DNA of 59,347 bases from Candidatus Palauibacter soopunensis (lineage in GTDB: Bacteria; Gemmatimonadota; Gemmatimonadetes; Palauibacterales; Palauibacteraceae): the NCBI RefSeq assembly GCF_947581735.1, contig NZ_CANPVT010000043.1:1-59347 (forward strand), given 5' to 3'. Position 1 is the stretch's first letter; every line of letters starts with the position of its first letter. The notes below the pieces were generated by a model. That model saw only the letters and a program-made list of their open reading frames with translations, did not search any database and was not told the DNA's origin. Both the position numbers and the translations under genes were made by a program. Positions 7,529 through 16,992 of this stretch are shown piece after piece.

Positions 7529-10500
7529 GTGCCGCGAATCTTCGACAACCTAGAGGCGCCCACCAAGCTCCTCCCGGCCCTTCAAGAGACGCTCGCCCTT
7601 TCGTCGCGGGCCGACTTCTGCGTTGGCTACATCAATCTTCGCGGGTGGGGCGGCGTGGGCCCGCTGATCGACCGGTGGAAACCGGGCGAAGGTCCGTGCC
7701 GCATCCTCGTTGGAATGCAGAAGGTAGCCGAGGACGAGCTTCGCGAGCACTTCGCCAGTCGGACAAGAGAGCGGCTCGGGATCGACAACCGGACCGCGCT
7801 CCGCCTTCGCCGCAAGCTGGCTCGGGAATTGCGTGAGCAGCTGACGTTCGGAGCACCAACCAACGAGGACGAAGCCGCTCTCCGGCGGTTGGCCCGCCAA
7901 CTGCGCGCTGGCAAGGTCAGGGTGAAGCTGTTCCTCCGTCACACCCTCCACGCGAAGCTCTACCTGCTGTACCGGGACGATCCGGTCAATCCGGTTACTG
8001 CGTTCCTCGGTAGCAGTAACCTGACGTTCGCGGGGATGTCCGGTCAGGGCGAACTCAACGTCGATGTGGTGGATCAGGACGCAGCCGGCAAGCTCCAGTC
8101 CTGGTTCGAGAATCGCTGGCGCGACCCCTTCTGCATCGACATCACCGACGAGTTGATCGAGATCATAGAGGAGAGTTGGGCTCGTGAGCAGCTCGTTCCG
8201 CCCTACCACGTCTACCTGAAGATGGCCTACCACCTATCGTACGACGCGCGCGAGGGGCTCAACCAATTCAGCATCCCCCGAGTCTTCAAGGATAAGCTGT
8301 TCGACTTCCAGGCGGCGGCCGTGAAGATCGCAGCGCACCACCTGAACACGCGTGGCGGCGTACTGATCGGGGACGTCGTCGGGCTCGGCAAGACACGGAT
8401 GGCCACGGCGGTGGCCCGGATCTTCGAGGACGATCTCGGGCTCGAAACGCTGATCATCAGCCCCAAAAACCTCGTCTCCATGTGGAGGGACCACGCCCAT
8501 GAGTATCGGCTGCGAGCCAGAGTCGTGTCGCTCAGCAACGTGCTCACGGATCTGCCGGAAATGCGGCGCTACCGGCTCGTCGTGATCGACGAGAGCCACA
8601 ACCTTCGGAACCGCGAAGGCAAACGCTACCGGGCCATTCAGGAGTATCTTCGGGAGAACGAGAGCAAGGTCATCCTTCTGACGGCGACGCCCTACAACAA
8701 GACGTACCTCGACCTGTCGAACCAGTTGCGGCTCTTCGTTCCCGAGGACCGGGACATCGGCATTCGCCCCGAACGGCTTCTCCGCGCGGTGGGCGAGGTC
8801 GAGTTTGGCGCAAGCCATCAGGTGGGGCCACGCACGCTGGCGGCCTTCGAGAAGAGTGAAATCCCGGACGACTGGCGCGACCTAATGCGCCTGTACCTGG
8901 TGCGGCGGACGCGCACCTTCATCCAGAAGAACTACACCGAGACGGACCCCGACACCGGTCGGCCCTGCCTGATGGTGGCCGACGGGTCCAAGAGGATCTT
9001 CCCGGAGCGAGTACCGGCCACGCTGAAGTTCCAAGTCAGCGACGGCGATCCCAACGACCAATACGCCCGGCTCTACCACCAGGATGTGGTGGACACCGTC
9101 ATAGGTCTCTCGCTGCCGCGCTACGGGCTCGGGAACTATGTGTCCGACGAGCGAATGTCGACTTCCTCAGAGGAGGAACGGCAGATCCGGGATCTATCCC
9201 GGGCCGGCAAGCGCCTGATCGGCTTCTGCCGGACGAATCTCTTCAAGCGCCTTGAGAGCAGCGGATCGGCGTTCCTCCAGTCGGTCGAACGCCACGTCCT
9301 GCGCAATCGCGTCTTCCTCCATGCGATCCGCGACGGTCTCCCGCTTCCAGTGGGGAGCCAGGAGGCTATACTGCTTGACGCCGCTCCGCCCGACACCCGT
9401 TTCAGCGACGATGAGGACCGCGACGCGCAAGGGGTGATCCCACTAGACGACGAACAGCCGTCGGCTGATCCGTGGGACATGGAGGCGCTGCGCGGACGCG
9501 CGGCTGCAGTCTACAAGACCTACGTGACGAGCTTCCACACACGGTTCAAGTGGCTGCGGTCCGATCTGTTCGTGTCCGCGCTGGAGTCGGCACTGGAGGC
9601 TGATACGCAAGCCCTGCTCCAGATTCTACATCGAGCCGGTCGATGGGATGAGAATCGCGACGCCAAGCTCGACGCGCTCTACGCATTGCTGACCGAGCAG
9701 CACCCCGACCAAAAAGTCCTTGTCTTCTCCCAGTTTGCCGACACGGTCCACTACTTGGCGAGGGAGTTGAAGAGACGGGGAGTGGATGGGCTGGAGGCCG
9801 TCACGGGCGACACGGAGGCTCCGACGCTGCTGGCCCGGCGGTTCAGCCCCGAAAGCAACGGTGGTCTGCCTGCCGCAGAGACGGAGATTCGGGTCCTCAT
9901 CGCCACAGATCTCCTCAGCGAGGGCCAGAATCTTCAGGACTGCGCCGTGGTCGTGAACTACGACCTCCCTTGGGCGATCATCCGCCTCATTCAACGTGCC
10001 GGGCGCGTGGACCGGATCGGCCAGAGCGAGCCAACGATTCGCTGCTATTCGTTTCTCCCCGCTGACGGGGTCGAACGCATTATCAGGCTGCGCGGCCGCG
10101 TGAAGACCCGCCTCTCCGAGAACGCCGAGGTCGTCGGAGCCGACGAAGCCTTTTTCGAGGACGACGCGGGGATGGACCAAGAGAAGGAGAATCAACTGAT
10201 GCTCGACCTCTACAATGAGAAGGCCGGCATCCTGGACGAAGAGGACGATGGCGAGGTCGATTTATCCAGCCAAGCGTGGCAGATCTGGAAGAACGCGACG
10301 GCGGACGATCCCAAACTGAAGCGGGTGGTCTCGGAGCTTCCCGATGTCGTGTACACGTCGCGGCGACATACTCTGCCGGGTCGACCGGATGGCGTGCTGC
10401 TCTTCGTACGTACTGGCGAGGGTCACGATGCGTTGGCATACGTGAACGCGGAGACCGGACGGAGCGTGACTGAGTCGCAGATCGAGATTCTGGCTGCTGC

Positions 10501-10957
10501 CGAGTGCGAGCCGGGAACTCCGGCGCTGCCGCGCCACGAACGCCACCACGAGCTCGTCGCGAATGGTGTAAGTCACATTGTGATTGAAGGGCGCAGAATC
10601 GGGGGCCAGCTTGGGCCGAAGCGAGGCGCGCGGTATCGGACATACACGCGGCTCAAGGCGTGGGCGGATCATGCGGAAAGGCAGATGCCTCTTTTCGATC
10701 TGCCGAGCCTCCGTCGGGCACTCGACGACATCTACAAGTATCCACTTCGTAGCGTGGCGACCGACGCACTCAACCGGCATCTTCGTGCGGGAATGAACGA
10801 CGACGAGCTGGCCAGCCTCGTGATCGGGCTTCGGGATGAGGACCGGCTGTCCATACGCGACGACTCGGAACCTGAGGCCGGCGAACCTCGCATCATCTGC
10901 TCAATGGGACTGTTCGATAACATATCAGCCGACAGTGAGCATGAGGCCGATACATGA
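7529..10957 (+). CDS. HKD (phospholipase D-like) nuclease-Snf2 helicase fusion
   Basis: An 1142-residue defence-type helicase. The N-terminal PLD-like domain (about residues 1-200) has one HKD motif: H141-A-K143, D150, then GSSNLT at 161-166. The superfamily 2/Snf2 motor follows, with Walker A GDVVGLGKT at 281-289, DESH at 354-357, the motif III region LLTATPYNK, and a C-terminal helicase domain with VLVFSQFAD, ATDLLSEGQNLQ near 792-803 and the arginine-finger motif QRAGRVDRIGQ near 820-830. A single HKD implies dimerisation for catalysis, or a binding role. It starts at GTG 7529 and overlaps the methyltransferase gene by four bases (ATGA), so the two are translationally coupled. Its helicase/methyltransferase pairing recalls DISARM DrmD/DrmMI, but drmA, drmB and drmC are absent. 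Confidence 0.92.
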   Translation: MPRIFDNLEAPTKLLPALQETLALSSRADFCVGYINLRGWGGVGPLIDRWKPGEGPCRILVGMQKVAEDELREHFASRTRERLGIDNRTALRLRRKLARELREQLTFGAPTNEDEAALRRLARQLRAGKVRVKLFLRHTLHAKLYLLYRDDPVNPVTAFLGSSNLTFAGMSGQGELNVDVVDQDAAGKLQSWFENRWRDPFCIDITDELIEIIEESWAREQLVPPYHVYLKMAYHLSYDAREGLNQFSIPRVFKDKLFDFQAAAVKIAAHHLNTRGGVLIGDVVGLGKTRMATAVARIFEDDLGLETLIISPKNLVSMWRDHAHEYRLRARVVSLSNVLTDLPEMRRYRLVVIDESHNLRNREGKRYRAIQEYLRENESKVILLTATPYNKTYLDLSNQLRLFVPEDRDIGIRPERLLRAVGEVEFGASHQVGPRTLAAFEKSEIPDDWRDLMRLYLVRRTRTFIQKNYTETDPDTGRPCLMVADGSKRIFPERVPATLKFQVSDGDPNDQYARLYHQDVVDTVIGLSLPRYGLGNYVSDERMSTSSEEERQIRDLSRAGKRLIGFCRTNLFKRLESSGSAFLQSVERHVLRNRVFLHAIRDGLPLPVGSQEAILLDAAPPDTRFSDDEDRDAQGVIPLDDEQPSADPWDMEALRGRAAAVYKTYVTSFHTRFKWLRSDLFVSALESALEADTQALLQILHRAGRWDENRDAKLDALYALLTEQHPDQKVLVFSQFADTVHYLARELKRRGVDGLEAVTGDTEAPTLLARRFSPESNGGLPAAETEIRVLIATDLLSEGQNLQDCAVVVNYDLPWAIIRLIQRAGRVDRIGQSEPTIRCYSFLPADGVERIIRLRGRVKTRLSENAEVVGADEAFFEDDAGMDQEKENQLMLDLYNEKAGILDEEDDGEVDLSSQAWQIWKNATADDPKLKRVVSELPDVVYTSRRHTLPGRPDGVLLFVRTGEGHDALAYVNAETGRSVTESQIEILAAAECEPGTPALPRHERHHELVANGVSHIVIEGRRIGGQLGPKRGARYRTYTRLKAWADHAERQMPLFDLPSLRRALDDIYKYPLRSVATDALNRHLRAGMNDDELASLVIGLRDEDRLSIRDDSEPEAGEPRIICSMGLFDNISADSEHEADT

Positions 10958-13900
10958 CGCAGCCCGCAACGACCGACCTTCGCCCCAAGCTGACAGCCTT
11001 TGATTTCCGGGCGCTATTCGTGGAAGGGTTGGGGTGGAATCACTTCCCGGCTGCTAGGCCTCTCGAGATCGGCGTCGACGAGCAATCTTACTCCCTGCGG
11101 CCAGTTGCGGAAAAGGCGGGATTCGCCGTCTACGAATGCTGCCCTACGTCGGGGCAGCCGATTCCCGCCTACCCCATTCGGCGGAGGATTGACAACCAGG
11201 TAGCCAGGATAAGCTTTGAGCATCTCGTCATCTTTGTTGATGATCGGCGCCGCCAGCAGATTTGGCAATGGGTGAAACGTGAAGGCAGGAAGAGGCGGTA
11301 CCGGGAACAGCACTACGATATCGGCCAAAGCGGCGAGCCACTTCTCCAGCGTCTCGTCCAGCTTGCCTTCACACTCGATGAAGAGCAGCGACTCGACATC
11401 ATCGGAGTGGCCGCCAAAGTCAAGAAGACCTTTGACGTCGAAAGAGTAACAAAGAAATTCTATGAGCGTTTCAGGGAGGAGTTAGTCGCCTTTCAAGGGT
11501 TCATTCACGGCATCGCATCTCAGGGGGATCGCGACTGGTATGCCTCGCTGATGCTGAACCGCATGATGTTCGTGTATTTCGTCCAAAAGCAGGGGTTCCT
11601 AGACGACGACCTCAATTATCTTCGTAATCGCTTGGTGCGCCTCAGGCGGCAGAATGGCGGCGGGCAGTTTCACCAGTTCTACAGACTCTTCTTGCTACGC
11701 CTGTTCCACGAAGGCCTCGGACAACCGGAGGCACAGCGCGCCCCTGACCTCGCGGACTTGCTGGGTAAGGTTCCGTTTCTCAACGGTGGGTTGTTTGATG
11801 TTCACGACCTTGAACGAGTCAATCCCGACATAGCGATTCCTGACGAGGCCTTCGAAGGGTTGTTCGATTTTTTCGATTCGTACCGCTGGCACCTGGACGA
11901 ACGACCGGGACGCCACGATAACGAGATCGATCCAGATGTTTTGGGATACATCTTTGAGAAGTACATCAACCAGAAGCAGATGGGGGCGTACTACACGAGG
12001 GAGGACGTCACCGGGTACATTACACGCAACGCCGTGATTCCGTACCTACTGGATGCGGCCAGGAAAGAATGTCCGGTAGCGTTTGGGCCGGACGCAGGAG
12101 TTTGGAGGCTCTTATCGGAGGATCCAGACCGCTACATCTACCCGTCCGTTGGCCACGGAGTTGTGTGGGATGTTCGGCGGGACAAGCTCCCGGAGCGTCT
12201 GACCAATCCGTTGGAACTTCCCGAGGATGTGGAGTGCGGTATAGATGACATATCCAGACGTGGAAATTGGCGGGAACCGGCGCCGCGGGAATATGCTCTG
12301 CCGACCGAGACCTGGCGAGAGGTCGTCGCCCGTCGCCAGCGCCACCAACGGATTCGCAGCAAACTCGCCGGCGGGGATGTTCAAGACGTCAACGATTTCA
12401 TTACTCATAATCTTGACATCGAGCAATTCGCTGGCGATCTTATCGAACAGAGCGAGGGCCCCGAGCTGCTACGGGCCGTGTGGCAGGTCATGCGGGATGT
12501 TTCCGTCCTGGACCCCACATGCGGGTCCGGAGCGTTCTTGTTCGCCGCGCTCAACGTCCTCGAGCCTCTCTACAGGGCGTGCTTGGAAGGCATGCGCGGG
12601 TTCGTCGCCGACTTGGACCGAACCGATAGGACCACTCATCCCAGCGCGCTGAGCGACTTTCGGGCTGTTCTCGCCGAGGTCGACACCCACGCCAGCGAAC
12701 GTTACTTCATCCTGAAGTCAATCGTTCTCAACAACCTCTATGGTGTCGACGTTATGGAAGAGGCGGTCGAGATATGTAAGCTCCGCCTCTTCCTCAAGCT
12801 GATCGCCCAACTGGACGAATACGACCAGATCGAGCCGCTACCAGACATCGACTTCAACGTCCGCGCTGGGAATACTCTGGTAGGGTTTTCGTCACTCGCG
12901 GCGGTTCGTCAGGCTATGGAGGTGACCCCAGAAGGGCAGTACCGCGCCCTTTCTGAGCAGGATCAAGCAACGCTAAGTCGCATTGAGTCTGATGCCCGGA
13001 TCGCAAGTCTTGCCTACGATGACTTCAGAAAGCGTCAGACCGTCCTGCACGGGACTCCGACCGGCTCCGACAAGGAGCACCTTCGTACCCGCCTCAGGCG
13101 ACTTGACGATGAGCTCAATCGGCACCTCGCTGCCGAGTACGGAGTCTCCGAAAACGACGACGACGCCTATACGCGTTGGCGCACCACGCATTGCCCATTC
13201 CACTGGTTCGTCGAATTCTACGGCATAATGAACCGAGGTGGCTTCGATGTTGTGATCGGCAATCCACCGTACGTTGAGTACAGCAAGGTTCGTGGGAAGT
13301 ACCAAGTCCGGGGGTTCCTGACAGAATCATGTGGCAACCTCTATGCGTTCGTGCTGGAGCGTTGTAAGGACATCATGAGAGCGGACGGATCCATCAGCAT
13401 GATCGTACCCCTGAGTGGCCACAGCACCCGACGGATGATGCCGCTCGTCCAAAGGTTCTATAGACAGTTTGGCTCAGTTCATCTCTCAACATTCAGCGGC
13501 GATGCGAACCCGAGTCGCTTGTTTGATGGAGTGAAGTTCCGCTTGGCGATCTTCGTTGCGTCTCAGAAGAGCGGAGGGATCCGCACGACACGCTACATGC
13601 GTTGGTATGCGGAGGAACGTGACCATTTGTTTGATGGTTTGGAGTATGTGTCGGTTGGCGAGCTGCCTCTCGACAAGACGATACCTAAGGTGTCGAGTCC
13701 GCTACATCGCAGTGTGTTGCAGAAGCTGGCCGGTCATGAGTCCGACATCCACAAGGCGGAGTCTTCCGATGGTATGATCTTCTACCACTCGGCGCCGGTC
13801 AACTGGATCCGGGCGCACACCCGTGCCCCGTACTTTCATAGCGCTCGCGATGGGCATAAGAGATCTGGGAAGCTAAAGCCCCTGACAGTTGCCGAAGAAC

Positions 13901-14253
13901 GAAGTCCGAGTGTCCACGCTATATTGTGCAGTAGCACATTTTTCGTTTGGTGGCTATCCAGCAGCGACTGTTATGATCTCATCAAATCACAGATCGCCGG
14001 TTTCCCGATGGTTCATTCGCAGAGGCTGGTAGATCTGGCTGCGGTGCTTGAAGACGACATGGACTCGAAGACGAAGCGACGAGTGTATCATTATAGGACG
14101 ACCGGTCGCGTGGAGTACGACGAGTTCTACATGAAGCTGTCCAAGCACGTGATCGATGAAATCGACCGAGAATTGGCACGTCACTACAGATTCACTGCAA
14201 AGGAATTGGATTTCATCCTAAACTACGACATAAAGTATCGACTCGGACGGTAG
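10954..14253 (+). CDS. Eco57I-like N6-adenine DNA methyltransferase (type IIG/DISARM MI/PglX-like)
   Basis: A 1099-residue protein expected to methylate adenine in a specific DNA site for self-marking. SAM-binding motif I is DPTCGSGAFL (from about residue 520); GVDVMEEAVEICKLRL follows as motif II; the catalytic motif IV is NPPY at about 770-773 (VVIGNPPYVEYSK). A segment FEKYINQKQMGAYYTRE precedes motif I, as in Eco57I-class enzymes. The first ~250 residues are helical and have no obvious nuclease motif, so cleavage may depend on the coupled helicase/HKD protein. The start codon overlaps the helicase stop. AT-richer codons and more rare codons than the flanking chromosome suggest recent transfer. 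It is a member of the large PglX/DrmMI/type IIG group; the exact subtype cannot be fixed by eye. Confidence 0.92.
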   Translation: MTQPATTDLRPKLTAFDFRALFVEGLGWNHFPAARPLEIGVDEQSYSLRPVAEKAGFAVYECCPTSGQPIPAYPIRRRIDNQVARISFEHLVIFVDDRRRQQIWQWVKREGRKRRYREQHYDIGQSGEPLLQRLVQLAFTLDEEQRLDIIGVAAKVKKTFDVERVTKKFYERFREELVAFQGFIHGIASQGDRDWYASLMLNRMMFVYFVQKQGFLDDDLNYLRNRLVRLRRQNGGGQFHQFYRLFLLRLFHEGLGQPEAQRAPDLADLLGKVPFLNGGLFDVHDLERVNPDIAIPDEAFEGLFDFFDSYRWHLDERPGRHDNEIDPDVLGYIFEKYINQKQMGAYYTREDVTGYITRNAVIPYLLDAARKECPVAFGPDAGVWRLLSEDPDRYIYPSVGHGVVWDVRRDKLPERLTNPLELPEDVECGIDDISRRGNWREPAPREYALPTETWREVVARRQRHQRIRSKLAGGDVQDVNDFITHNLDIEQFAGDLIEQSEGPELLRAVWQVMRDVSVLDPTCGSGAFLFAALNVLEPLYRACLEGMRGFVADLDRTDRTTHPSALSDFRAVLAEVDTHASERYFILKSIVLNNLYGVDVMEEAVEICKLRLFLKLIAQLDEYDQIEPLPDIDFNVRAGNTLVGFSSLAAVRQAMEVTPEGQYRALSEQDQATLSRIESDARIASLAYDDFRKRQTVLHGTPTGSDKEHLRTRLRRLDDELNRHLAAEYGVSENDDDAYTRWRTTHCPFHWFVEFYGIMNRGGFDVVIGNPPYVEYSKVRGKYQVRGFLTESCGNLYAFVLERCKDIMRADGSISMIVPLSGHSTRRMMPLVQRFYRQFGSVHLSTFSGDANPSRLFDGVKFRLAIFVASQKSGGIRTTRYMRWYAEERDHLFDGLEYVSVGELPLDKTIPKVSSPLHRSVLQKLAGHESDIHKAESSDGMIFYHSAPVNWIRAHTRAPYFHSARDGHKRSGKLKPLTVAEERSPSVHAILCSSTFFVWWLSSSDCYDLIKSQIAGFPMVHSQRLVDLAAVLEDDMDSKTKRRVYHYRTTGRVEYDEFYMKLSKHVIDEIDRELARHYRFTAKELDFILNYDIKYRLGR

Positions 14254-14374
14254 CTTCGCGTCGCGGACGCGGCCATATGAGCGGCGCTCGCGCAGGGGCG
14301 CGTATTGCCGCTGGCGAGAGTCGTATGAGAGGCAGCATGGCAACTGACAGTCGAGCCGAAGGGCCGCCATCACG

Positions 14375-15784
14375 ATGACCACTGAGACCGCTAGCGAGGT
14401 TACCGGCCTCCTTCAGCGTGCGTTCGAAGGCACACATGTGGTTTTCGTGAACGCTCACGGCAGACCCAATCCGATTCCATTCGGTGACGTCGCGCCGCAC
14501 CTCATGGCAAATGACGATTGGTCGGCGCGGTATCGCATTGAGCAGGTTGCGAACGAGGCTACACCCTGGCGCTACGGACCGGCGTTTAGCGCCCTGCAGA
14601 AGTGGGTGGAGCGCCATTTGCAAGAACCCACGGAAGTGCGCCCACCGGCAGACACTGTTGCGCTCTACCGTGGCGGGAATTGGCGACCCAATAGGATAAC
14701 GAACCCCGTGGTCGCCACGCGGAAACTGATGCTGGCTGCCGAGCGTGCCGGAGCGGATGAGATAGGCAGGCTGGTCACAGAATTTCTCAGTCACGGCCTC
14801 ATCCAGACGGAGCAATTCTGTTTGCTGAAGGGGTTCGCCATCGAATCGCGGATCACGCTGGACGACTACTGTACTCTCATGCCGTACCGCGATATGGTGC
14901 ACTACCTCAAGAGGAAGCACACAAACACGCTGTTCGACAAGTGGCCGGAAGAAGACACCAATGTTTGCGTGCTCCGGGCCACACGGTTTGAGGACAGATT
15001 TGTCGACCCCCCGGAAGAGGGGGGCATGGTTTATGGCAGTCCTCTCCTGAAACACGGCCCGGATCACCTAGCCCGGCTTCTCAGCGTGGTATGGGGGTAT
15101 GGGTTCAGCTGTTTCATGAGCGAAGTTCGGGTTCCGCCCTCCGTCAACGCCGCACTACCTTACGACGGTCTGCTCGGTGGTGGCGGCATGGTCCGTCAGA
15201 CGGAATTGCTTGCGATGGGGTTCGGGACGCGGGGCCAGAAGCGTCCCCTGCCAGCGTCAGAATTGTCTGACTTGGCAGCAGCGTACTTACGTCGTAGCGA
15301 ACAAACTCAGCGCGTGCTGGATCTTGCCCTGCGATGGTTTCGTGAGAGCCTAACGCGGACTGAAGTGGAAGACACCGTGATGAGTCAGAGCATCGCGCTG
15401 GAGACATTGTTTGGTGAGCCCGGCAAACACCACGACATCGGGAAGAGGCTCAGATCGCGTGGGTCGTGGTATTACGCCGACTCGCTGAAGGAAAGGCACA
15501 AAACGAGGAAGCTCCTAGAGGAATTCTACCAACTGCGATCGCGGATCGTCCACGGCGGCGCCGTGGCGAATCCGGATCCGTCTCTCATGCAGGAAGTTTC
15601 CAGCGTGCTCCGGTCAAGCATCAAATCGATGATCGCAAATGGCCGGCCGCAGGACTGGAGCGGAGCCAAGGGAAGCGGGTCCATACGACGCGATCCCCCG
15701 CGGTCCGAGGACGACATCCCGTCGGACAAAGCCGACTCCGCAAGTTGTATGGATTCTACAACTGTTTGCAGCCGAGTAACTTAG
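14375..15784 (+). CDS. Apea-like HEPN domain protein, putative RNase effector
   Basis: A 469-residue protein. The C-terminal third carries the hallmark of Apea-type HEPN domains: an ALETLFG helix (341-347), then YQLRSRIVHGG, whose R388-x4-H393 is the R-x4-6-H catalytic motif of HEPN ribonucleases. Residues 1-300 are a large unassigned domain that could sense the trigger. HEPN proteins of this class are common defence effectors that cut RNA. It lies 121 bp downstream of the methyltransferase on the same strand, so it is probably the third gene of the block. The last ~45 residues (after about 425) are low-complexity and may be an added tail. The HEPN assignment is strong; the role in this system is inferred. 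Confidence 0.8.
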   Translation: MTTETASEVTGLLQRAFEGTHVVFVNAHGRPNPIPFGDVAPHLMANDDWSARYRIEQVANEATPWRYGPAFSALQKWVERHLQEPTEVRPPADTVALYRGGNWRPNRITNPVVATRKLMLAAERAGADEIGRLVTEFLSHGLIQTEQFCLLKGFAIESRITLDDYCTLMPYRDMVHYLKRKHTNTLFDKWPEEDTNVCVLRATRFEDRFVDPPEEGGMVYGSPLLKHGPDHLARLLSVVWGYGFSCFMSEVRVPPSVNAALPYDGLLGGGGMVRQTELLAMGFGTRGQKRPLPASELSDLAAAYLRRSEQTQRVLDLALRWFRESLTRTEVEDTVMSQSIALETLFGEPGKHHDIGKRLRSRGSWYYADSLKERHKTRKLLEEFYQLRSRIVHGGAVANPDPSLMQEVSSVLRSSIKSMIANGRPQDWSGAKGSGSIRRDPPRSEDDIPSDKADSASCMDSTTVCSRVT

Positions 15785-15833
15785 GAGTTTTGCGGGCCAG
15801 ACTCCCGCTGAATGATTCCCGCTGGTCGGGATT

Positions 15834-16862
15834 TCAGCCCCGAACCCTGTTGCGGCCTTCCAGCGCCGTCCTGAGTTGTCCAGCGTCCGGTCTCTGGTAG
15901 CACCTGAGCACCGTCTGAGCATCTTTCCACCCGCCAAGCTCGCAGAGCACCTTGAGCGGCAGGTCCATCAGGTCGCTCGCGAACTTCCGCCTCAGCGAGT
16001 GCCAGCCCCGCCGAGCCTTCGGCTCCAGTCCCGCGAGCGTCTGAGCTCTCTTCCACCACTGAAACGCGCAAACGCGGCTCATGCACTTCGTGGCATCGCC
16101 CGACCCCGGCAGCACCGGGGCATTCTCGCTCTCGTCGCTCATCCTGCATGCCTCCTCCAAGGCGCTGACCGCCTCGTCGGTCAGCGGCGTGACGTGCTCG
16201 TAGCCCGTCTTCTCGTGTTCCGCCCGCCACCGCACCTCACGGCCCTCGAAGTCGATGTCGTTCCAACGGAGCTTGCGAATGGCTCCGATGCGGTGGCCTG
16301 TCTCGTGCGCGAGCACGAGGGCGACGTGGAACCGCCAGCCGACCTGCCGCGACACCTTCAGGAGCGCCCGGTACTCGTCCTCCGTGAGAACGACCCGGGC
16401 GGGGTTCTTCTCCCTGGGCTTCCTCAAGCCCTTCAGCGGGTTCCTGTCGAGCAGCGGGCGTCCCCGTTCGTCCTTGGACCTCTCGGCCCAGTTCAGGACC
16501 GCCATCAGGAACGTCAGGTCCCACTCGATCGTCCGGTTGCCCACGGGCTTGCCCGAACGTCCGGCCCTGCCCGCGCGGCGCGCTTGGATGAAGCGGTCCC
16601 AATCGCGCTGGGAGAAGGTGGCGGGGTCCCGGTCCCGTCCGAAAAAGTCGAGGAACATCGCGGTTGCGACCCTGTCGCGCTCGCGGGTCCGCTTCCCCTT
16701 CGTCGGGGTGACCTCCTCACCGTAGATGTCAAAGAGCGTCCCTAGCGTGAGCGGCTCGGGCTCGGCTTGCGCCTTGCCCCCGATCTCGGGACCGACGAAC
16801 CCGGCAGCGAACTCTATCACCTTGATCCAAGGTAGTCCAGCAAGGTCCTCCTGATATCCCAT
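15834..16862 (-). CDS. Tyrosine recombinase (phage-type integrase, integrase 3)
   Basis: A 342-residue site-specific recombinase of a different family from the other three integrases, with no DUF4102 domain. The core-binding domain is about residues 38-135 and the catalytic domain about 155-330. Catalytic residues are R191 (ETGHRIGAIRKLRW), K218, H288 and R291 (WHSLRR), W312 in the second His position (LGGWKD), and Y322 (VLRCYQ). I chose the ATG at 16862 because the family sequence begins there and the frame further upstream runs antisense through integrase 4; a GTG some 50 bases earlier is possible. It is divergent from integrase 4 across about 130 bp and ends 49 bp from the convergent HEPN gene. 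Confidence 0.88.
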   Translation of the reverse strand: MGYQEDLAGLPWIKVIEFAAGFVGPEIGGKAQAEPEPLTLGTLFDIYGEEVTPTKGKRTRERDRVATAMFLDFFGRDRDPATFSQRDWDRFIQARRAGRAGRSGKPVGNRTIEWDLTFLMAVLNWAERSKDERGRPLLDRNPLKGLRKPREKNPARVVLTEDEYRALLKVSRQVGWRFHVALVLAHETGHRIGAIRKLRWNDIDFEGREVRWRAEHEKTGYEHVTPLTDEAVSALEEACRMSDESENAPVLPGSGDATKCMSRVCAFQWWKRAQTLAGLEPKARRGWHSLRRKFASDLMDLPLKVLCELGGWKDAQTVLRCYQRPDAGQLRTALEGRNRVRG

Positions 16863-16992
16863 AAAAGCTTGTATACCAATGGTTTTCGTATGACACACGA
16901 AATCCCATCGTCTCTTGCAGTCCGTTGCGATCCGGTGTATTCTTCGTTCTGTAGTGCAGCAATAAGTGATACGCCACAAGAAGGAGAGCACA
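16863..16992. promoter_or_regulatory. Divergent promoter region between integrases 3 and 4
   Basis: This 130-bp segment between two divergent integrase genes is clearly AT-richer than its surroundings (AAAAGCTTGTATACCAATGG, then GTGTATTCTTCG). It must carry promoters for both genes and may carry an attachment site. AAGGAG at 16981-16986 is the ribosome binding site of integrase 4. No tRNA fragment is present. Confidence 0.5.

Noticed and set aside
7529-14253. Calling the helicase/methyltransferase pair a DISARM or BREX system
   Set aside because: DISARM needs drmA, drmB and drmC and BREX needs brxC and pglZ; none is in the window. Only family resemblance is claimed.
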